Part shown: positions 59,693 to 64,000 of the stretch, in pieces
Layout: each line of letters starts with the position of its first letter
How positions within the stretch are numbered: position 1 is the stretch's first letter
Assembly: GCF_014534645.1 (NCBI RefSeq)
Contig: NZ_JACVQF010000224.1
Coordinates: 62,001-126,000 of the forward strand
From: Streptomyces griseicoloratus
GTDB taxonomy: Bacteria; Actinomycetota; Actinomycetes; Streptomycetales; Streptomycetaceae
DNA length: 64,000 nt
Reading direction: 5' to 3'
Made by a program: the position numbers and the translations under genes
Notes under the pieces: model-generated
What the model was told of the DNA's origin: nothing
The model's input: only the letters and a program-made list of their open reading frames with translations
The model's database searches: none

Positions 59693-60366
59693 CAGCAGCC
59701 CGACTCGCTGAAGCGCATCTTCAGCCCCGGCAGCTTGAACACGCCTGCGGTGGTGGCGTAGTTGGTCTGCCGCAGATTGGCGATGTGCACGGTGTCGGCC
59801 TGCTGGCTGAACACGCCGATCGGACCGCGGCCCTTCGGCCCGGCCTTGTCCAGGGTGCTGGCGTCGTTGCCGATCTCGATGTTGTCGAAGGCGGCGTCGC
59901 CCGACAGCTCCGTCGAGTCGGTGGTCAGATCGCTGGCGCTCACCTTGGTCCCGCCGCCGCCCGCGGTGATGAGCAGGTTGGTACCGCCCAGGTCGACGCT
60001 CTGGCACAGCTTGGTGAGCGTCGCGTTCTTGATGACCGAGGTGACCACGAGCACCTGGCCGCCGGTGTCGCCCGCGTTCGGGCTGCCCTCGGCCATGTTG
60101 TCGAGCCCGCCGAACTGGGCGAAGCCGGTGCCGTCGAGCTCCGTGGCGGTGACGGTGAAGGGCATGCCGGAGATCGCGAACTGCACGCCCAGTGCCCCCT
60201 GGGCGGTGAGGATCGCCAGGCCGGCGGTGACCGCGGCGGCCGGCACCGCCATCACCGCGGCCCGGCGCAGTCTGACCCGGCCGCGTCTGGCGGAGACGCT
60301 TTCCGTGTCACCGGTGGGCTCGGGGGTGTCGCCGGCGGAAGGGGTGACGTCCGAGGACGAGGCCAT
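59692..60366 (-). CDS. DUF6230 membrane-anchored protein
   Basis: A 224-residue protein. ATG at 60366 is chosen because GGGAG precedes it; upstream TTG and ATG codons in the same frame lack a ribosome site. A basic segment (RRGRVRLRRA) leads into one helix (AVMAVPAAAVTAGLAILTA), followed by a strand-rich extracellular domain (FAISGMPFTVTATELDGTGFAQF, TTAGVFKLPGLKMRF) with Cys in KLCQS and at the extreme C-terminus. Some homologues are named secreted cholesterol esterase, but no esterase motif is visible. Confidence 0.8.
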   Translation of the reverse strand: MASSSDVTPSAGDTPEPTGDTESVSARRGRVRLRRAAVMAVPAAAVTAGLAILTAQGALGVQFAISGMPFTVTATELDGTGFAQFGGLDNMAEGSPNAGDTGGQVLVVTSVIKNATLTKLCQSVDLGGTNLLITAGGGGTKVSASDLTTDSTELSGDAAFDNIEIGNDASTLDKAGPKGRGPIGVFSQQADTVHIANLRQTNYATTAGVFKLPGLKMRFSESGC

Positions 60367-60641
60367 GTCTGCTCCCAGAGGCATAGTCAATGCGGATCGG
60401 GTTTCAGCGGCACGTTGTCCTGGCGCGGACAGCGGCTGGTGCGCACGCCTCCTGGCAACTCCCGGCGGCTGCAGGGGATTTCACGTTACGCACCAGTAGC
60501 CAAGGGGGAAGTTACCGGCGGTTACAAGGCCGGTCAAGCAAGTTGTGGGTAAAGGGTGGCGATTGTGTGCCGCCCGGCGGACCGCCGGGCGACGAGGTTC
60601 GGACGGCCTGCCGCCCTTTCGGCCAACTCCGGCCGCACTCC

Positions 60642-61518
<877 letters not shown>

Positions 61519-61626
61519 GCGCACGCCCCGGTCGAGCGGGCCGGCCGGAGCCGGGGAGGCGACGGCCGGTCCGCGGAACACTCATCTCATCGGACCGTGA
61601 GTTATCGTGTGCACACGCTCAGAAGC

Positions 61627-61645
61627 ACATGGGTGACCCGTTCAT
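61627..61645 (+). promoter_or_regulatory. Candidate gamma-butyrolactone receptor operator
   Basis: ACATGGGTGACCCGTTCAT lies 25 bases upstream of the cprB start. It is partly palindromic around GGGTGACCC and resembles autoregulatory elements bound by ScbR/CprB-type repressors (ACATACGGG...CCCGTTTAT form). Autoregulation is known for CprB. Confidence 0.4.
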
Positions 61646-61669
61646 TCCGAACCCAGGAGTGTTCAGCCG

Positions 61670-62317
61670 ATGGCGAGGCAGCTACGCGCCGAGCAGACGC
61701 GCGCGACGATCCTCACGGCCGCCGCCGACCTGTTCGACCGTCACGGCTACGAAGCGACCAGCCTGGGCGACATAGTGCAGCACGCCCACATCACCCGGGG
61801 CGCACTGTACTTCCACTTCGCCGCGAAGCACGACCTCGCCCAGGCCATCATGGAGCTCCAGTCCAGCACCTCTCGCCGGCTGGCGGCGGAGCTGGACGAC
61901 CGGGGCTACTCCTCGCTGGAGTCCCTGATCCGGCTGACCTTCGCCTTCGCGCGCGTGTCCGTCAAGAGCCCGGTCCTGCGGGCCGGGCTGCGGCTCGCCG
62001 CCGCGGGGGTGGCGGTACGGCCCCCGCTGCGGCACCCCTTCGTGGAGTGGCAGGACCTCGCCTCCTCCCGGCTGCGCGGCGCGATCAAGGAGCACGACGT
62101 GCACCCGGACACCGACGTGGACTCCACCGCCCACACCATCGTCTGCTCCCTCGTCGGCTCCGGGATCGTGGGCCGCGCCCTCGATCCGTCCGACGGCTCG
62201 CCCCGCCGGACGGCCGAACTGTGGCAGGTGCTGGTCCGGGGCCTGGTGCCGGTCACCCGGCGCGCCCGCTACCTCGGACTCGCCGCACGCCTGGAGCGGG
62301 AGCCCGCGGCGGCCTGA
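61670..62317 (+). CDS. cprB: Gamma-butyrolactone receptor-like TetR regulator CprB
   Basis: A 215-residue TetR-family repressor. The N-terminal helix-turn-helix reads RATILTAAADLFDRHGYEATSLGDIVQHAHITRGALYFHFAAKHDLAQAIM, and the C-terminal ligand domain has SVKSPVLRAGLRLAAAGVAVRPPLRHPFVEWQDLASSRL. Length and sequence match the ScbR/ArpA/CprB group, and its position just before geosmin synthase matches cprB in S. coelicolor. CprB affects antibiotic production and sporulation timing; no butenolide/butyrolactone synthase gene lies nearby. AGGAG is 11-12 bases upstream of the ATG. Confidence 0.88.
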   Translation: MARQLRAEQTRATILTAAADLFDRHGYEATSLGDIVQHAHITRGALYFHFAAKHDLAQAIMELQSSTSRRLAAELDDRGYSSLESLIRLTFAFARVSVKSPVLRAGLRLAAAGVAVRPPLRHPFVEWQDLASSRLRGAIKEHDVHPDTDVDSTAHTIVCSLVGSGIVGRALDPSDGSPRRTAELWQVLVRGLVPVTRRARYLGLAARLEREPAAA

Positions 62318-62339
62318 ACCGCGCGCTACGGTGAGGCGC

Positions 62340-63554
62340 ATGCCCGACACCGCCTCCCAGCCCGCGCCCGTCCTCCTCGGCAACGAGCCGGGGTCCTTCC
62401 CCCACGGCGTGCTGGCCGAGCGGCATCCCGCCATCATCCGGCAGGTCCGGGAAGCCCTCCCCTACGAAGCCGGCCAGCACCGTGCGCTCGACGCCCTGCT
62501 GGCGAACTGCACCGAGGGCGTGATCGAGCCGCTTCCCGGCGACGCCCCCGGCCGGGACCGCTGGACCGCCTGGGGGATGGACGAGTACGTCGGCCGGTCC
62601 TGGTTCGACGTGCCCTGGCTGTGGGCCGAGAGCCACTTCTACCGCCGGCTCCTGGACGCCGTCGGCTGGTTCGGCCCCGGCGCCTGGCAGGGCATCGACC
62701 CGTTCCGGCCCGCCAAACTGGCCGAGCTCGACGCCCCGGAGACGGACGAGGAACTCGCCGCGCTCGACGGCCTGGCCGGCCTGTCCGCCGACGAGCTGGG
62801 CCGGGCCCTGCTGCACGGCTCGCTGTGGGGAAACCGCGCGGACCTCGGCTTCAGCCTCTCGGCCACCGGCACCGGCTCCGGCGCGGGCAGGGGAGCCGGC
62901 GCCGGTGGCCGGGGCGAGGTGCCCGCCCTGGTCGCCGACGACAGCGAACGGCTCTGGTCGCTGCTCCCGCCCTCCGGCACCGGCACCCTGTGCCTCGTCG
63001 CCGACAACGCCGGCCGCGAGCTCGTGCCCGACCTGCTCCTCGTCGCCCACCTCCTCGCCCACGGCCGTGCCGGACGGGCCATTCTGCACGTCAAGCCCCA
63101 CCCGTACTACGTCTCCGACGCCACGACCGCCGACGTGGTGGACGCGCTGCGGAGGCTGACCGGGGCCTCGGGCACGGCCGCCGAGTACGGCCGCCTGCTG
63201 TGGTCCGCCCTCGCCGACGGCCGCCTCACCGTCCGTGCCCACCCCTTCTCCTGCGCCCCGCTGCCGTACACGGACATGCCGGACGACCTGCGCGCCCAGT
63301 TCGCGCAGGCCACCGTCACCGTCCTCAAGGGCGACCTGAACTACCGCCGCCTCGTCGGCGACCGGCTGTGGTCCCCGACCACGCCCTTCGCGGACGTCAC
63401 CGCGTACTTCCCCGGCCCGGTCGCCACGCTCCGCACGCTCAAGTCCGACGTGATCACCGGCCTCGACGCGGACACGGAGACCGCGCTGGTCGCGGCCGAG
63501 GGTCAGCGGTGGCGGACGAGCGGGACGCACGCGCTGATCCAGGTCCGGAGCTGA
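62340..63554 (+). CDS. ARMT1/DUF89-like damage-control phosphatase family protein
   Basis: A 404-residue protein starting 22 bp after cprB. DUF89/ARMT1 features are HRALDALLANCTEG, WAESHFYRRLLDAVGW, the metal-binding LCLVADNAGRELVPDLLLVAHLL (Asp-Asn), AILHVKPHPYYVSDAT and VTVLKGDLNYRRLVGD (Lys, Asp, Asn). These proteins are metal-dependent phosphatases that remove damaged or harmful sugar phosphates. A Gly-rich insertion (ATGTGSGAGRGAGAGG) interrupts the middle. The same gene appears between cprB and geosmin synthase in S. coelicolor as I remember it. Confidence 0.8.
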   Translation: MPDTASQPAPVLLGNEPGSFPHGVLAERHPAIIRQVREALPYEAGQHRALDALLANCTEGVIEPLPGDAPGRDRWTAWGMDEYVGRSWFDVPWLWAESHFYRRLLDAVGWFGPGAWQGIDPFRPAKLAELDAPETDEELAALDGLAGLSADELGRALLHGSLWGNRADLGFSLSATGTGSGAGRGAGAGGRGEVPALVADDSERLWSLLPPSGTGTLCLVADNAGRELVPDLLLVAHLLAHGRAGRAILHVKPHPYYVSDATTADVVDALRRLTGASGTAAEYGRLLWSALADGRLTVRAHPFSCAPLPYTDMPDDLRAQFAQATVTVLKGDLNYRRLVGDRLWSPTTPFADVTAYFPGPVATLRTLKSDVITGLDADTETALVAAEGQRWRTSGTHALIQVRS

Positions 63555-63671
63555 GCCCGGCCCGGACCCCATGGGGCCGCAGCCGCGGCAAGGTTCCCGG
63601 CTTCGGCCCCGATTCACGCGATGGTGTGATCATGTCCCGCCCCGAGGATGCCCTCAGAGGGCCATGGGTAG

Positions 63672-64000
<329 letters not shown>

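Overview
The window comes from a Streptomyces chromosome. G+C is very high, codon third positions are almost all G or C, GTG starts are frequent, and the gene set is the S. coelicolor core: whiI, hemE, fadBA, murC, msrB, a cprB-type gamma-butyrolactone receptor and geosmin synthase. Gene order resembles the S. coelicolor region that carries whiI, cprB and geosmin synthase. That comparison rests on recognised families and memory, not on a search. No rRNA, tRNA, CRISPR array, prophage or intact insertion sequence is visible.

Region 1 (1-15.9 kb) looks like an envelope glycopolymer neighbourhood. It holds a truncated GT39-like membrane glycosyltransferase, a NYN nuclease-like protein, two tandem beta-propeller-like proteins, a LytR-CpsA-Psr ligase, a 1321-residue fusion of a GT2 glycosyltransferase with a TagF-type poly(glycerol-phosphate) polymerase, a membrane-anchored endonuclease/exonuclease/phosphatase-fold protein, and three tandem copies of a gene joining an Asp2/XcbB-like alpha/beta-hydrolase to two Ig-like domains. 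A strong hairpin terminator closes it.

Region 2 (15.9-24 kb) has fadBA (fatty acid beta-oxidation) with a 16-bp palindrome at its promoter, an RNase D homologue, the sporulation regulator whiI with a WhiG-type promoter, a DUF3000 gene and hemE.

Region 3 (24-43 kb) is mixed. It contains a secreted GH5 enzyme, a secreted GDSL esterase with ricin-B lectin repeats whose ribosome site sits in a hairpin, a GPP34 protein, an oxidoreductase paired with an ECF41 sigma factor, a rhomboid protease, a CoA-disulfide-reductase-like flavoprotein, a DUF4349 lipoprotein, the coproporphyrin-dependent heme genes cgoX/hemY and chdC/hemQ (partners of hemE), a DUF692/MNIO enzyme with a TIGR04222 membrane protein, a Pth2-like protein and a small ABC exporter.

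Region 4 (42-53 kb) has a polysaccharide deacetylase, a FAD-Rieske oxidoreductase, a PhoX-like Tat-secreted phosphatase, an SPFH protein, a secreted-peptide/carbonic anhydrase/SulP operon, ZapE, a RibD-C reductase and a USP-like protein. A 175-bp MITE-like element between CTAG sites lies just before murC-msrB.

Region 5 (53-64 kb) carries murC-msrB, an osmoprotectant ABC operon (ATPase, two permeases, binding lipoprotein), an overlapping DUF6230/DUF6114 pair, a secreted Cys-containing protein, cprB, an ARMT1/DUF89-like protein and the start of geosmin synthase.

The most original signals are the triplicated hydrolase-Ig genes beside the teichoic-acid-type polymerase, the MNIO/TIGR04222 pair, the ribosome-site hairpin upstream of the esterase, and the CTAG-flanked inverted-repeat element.
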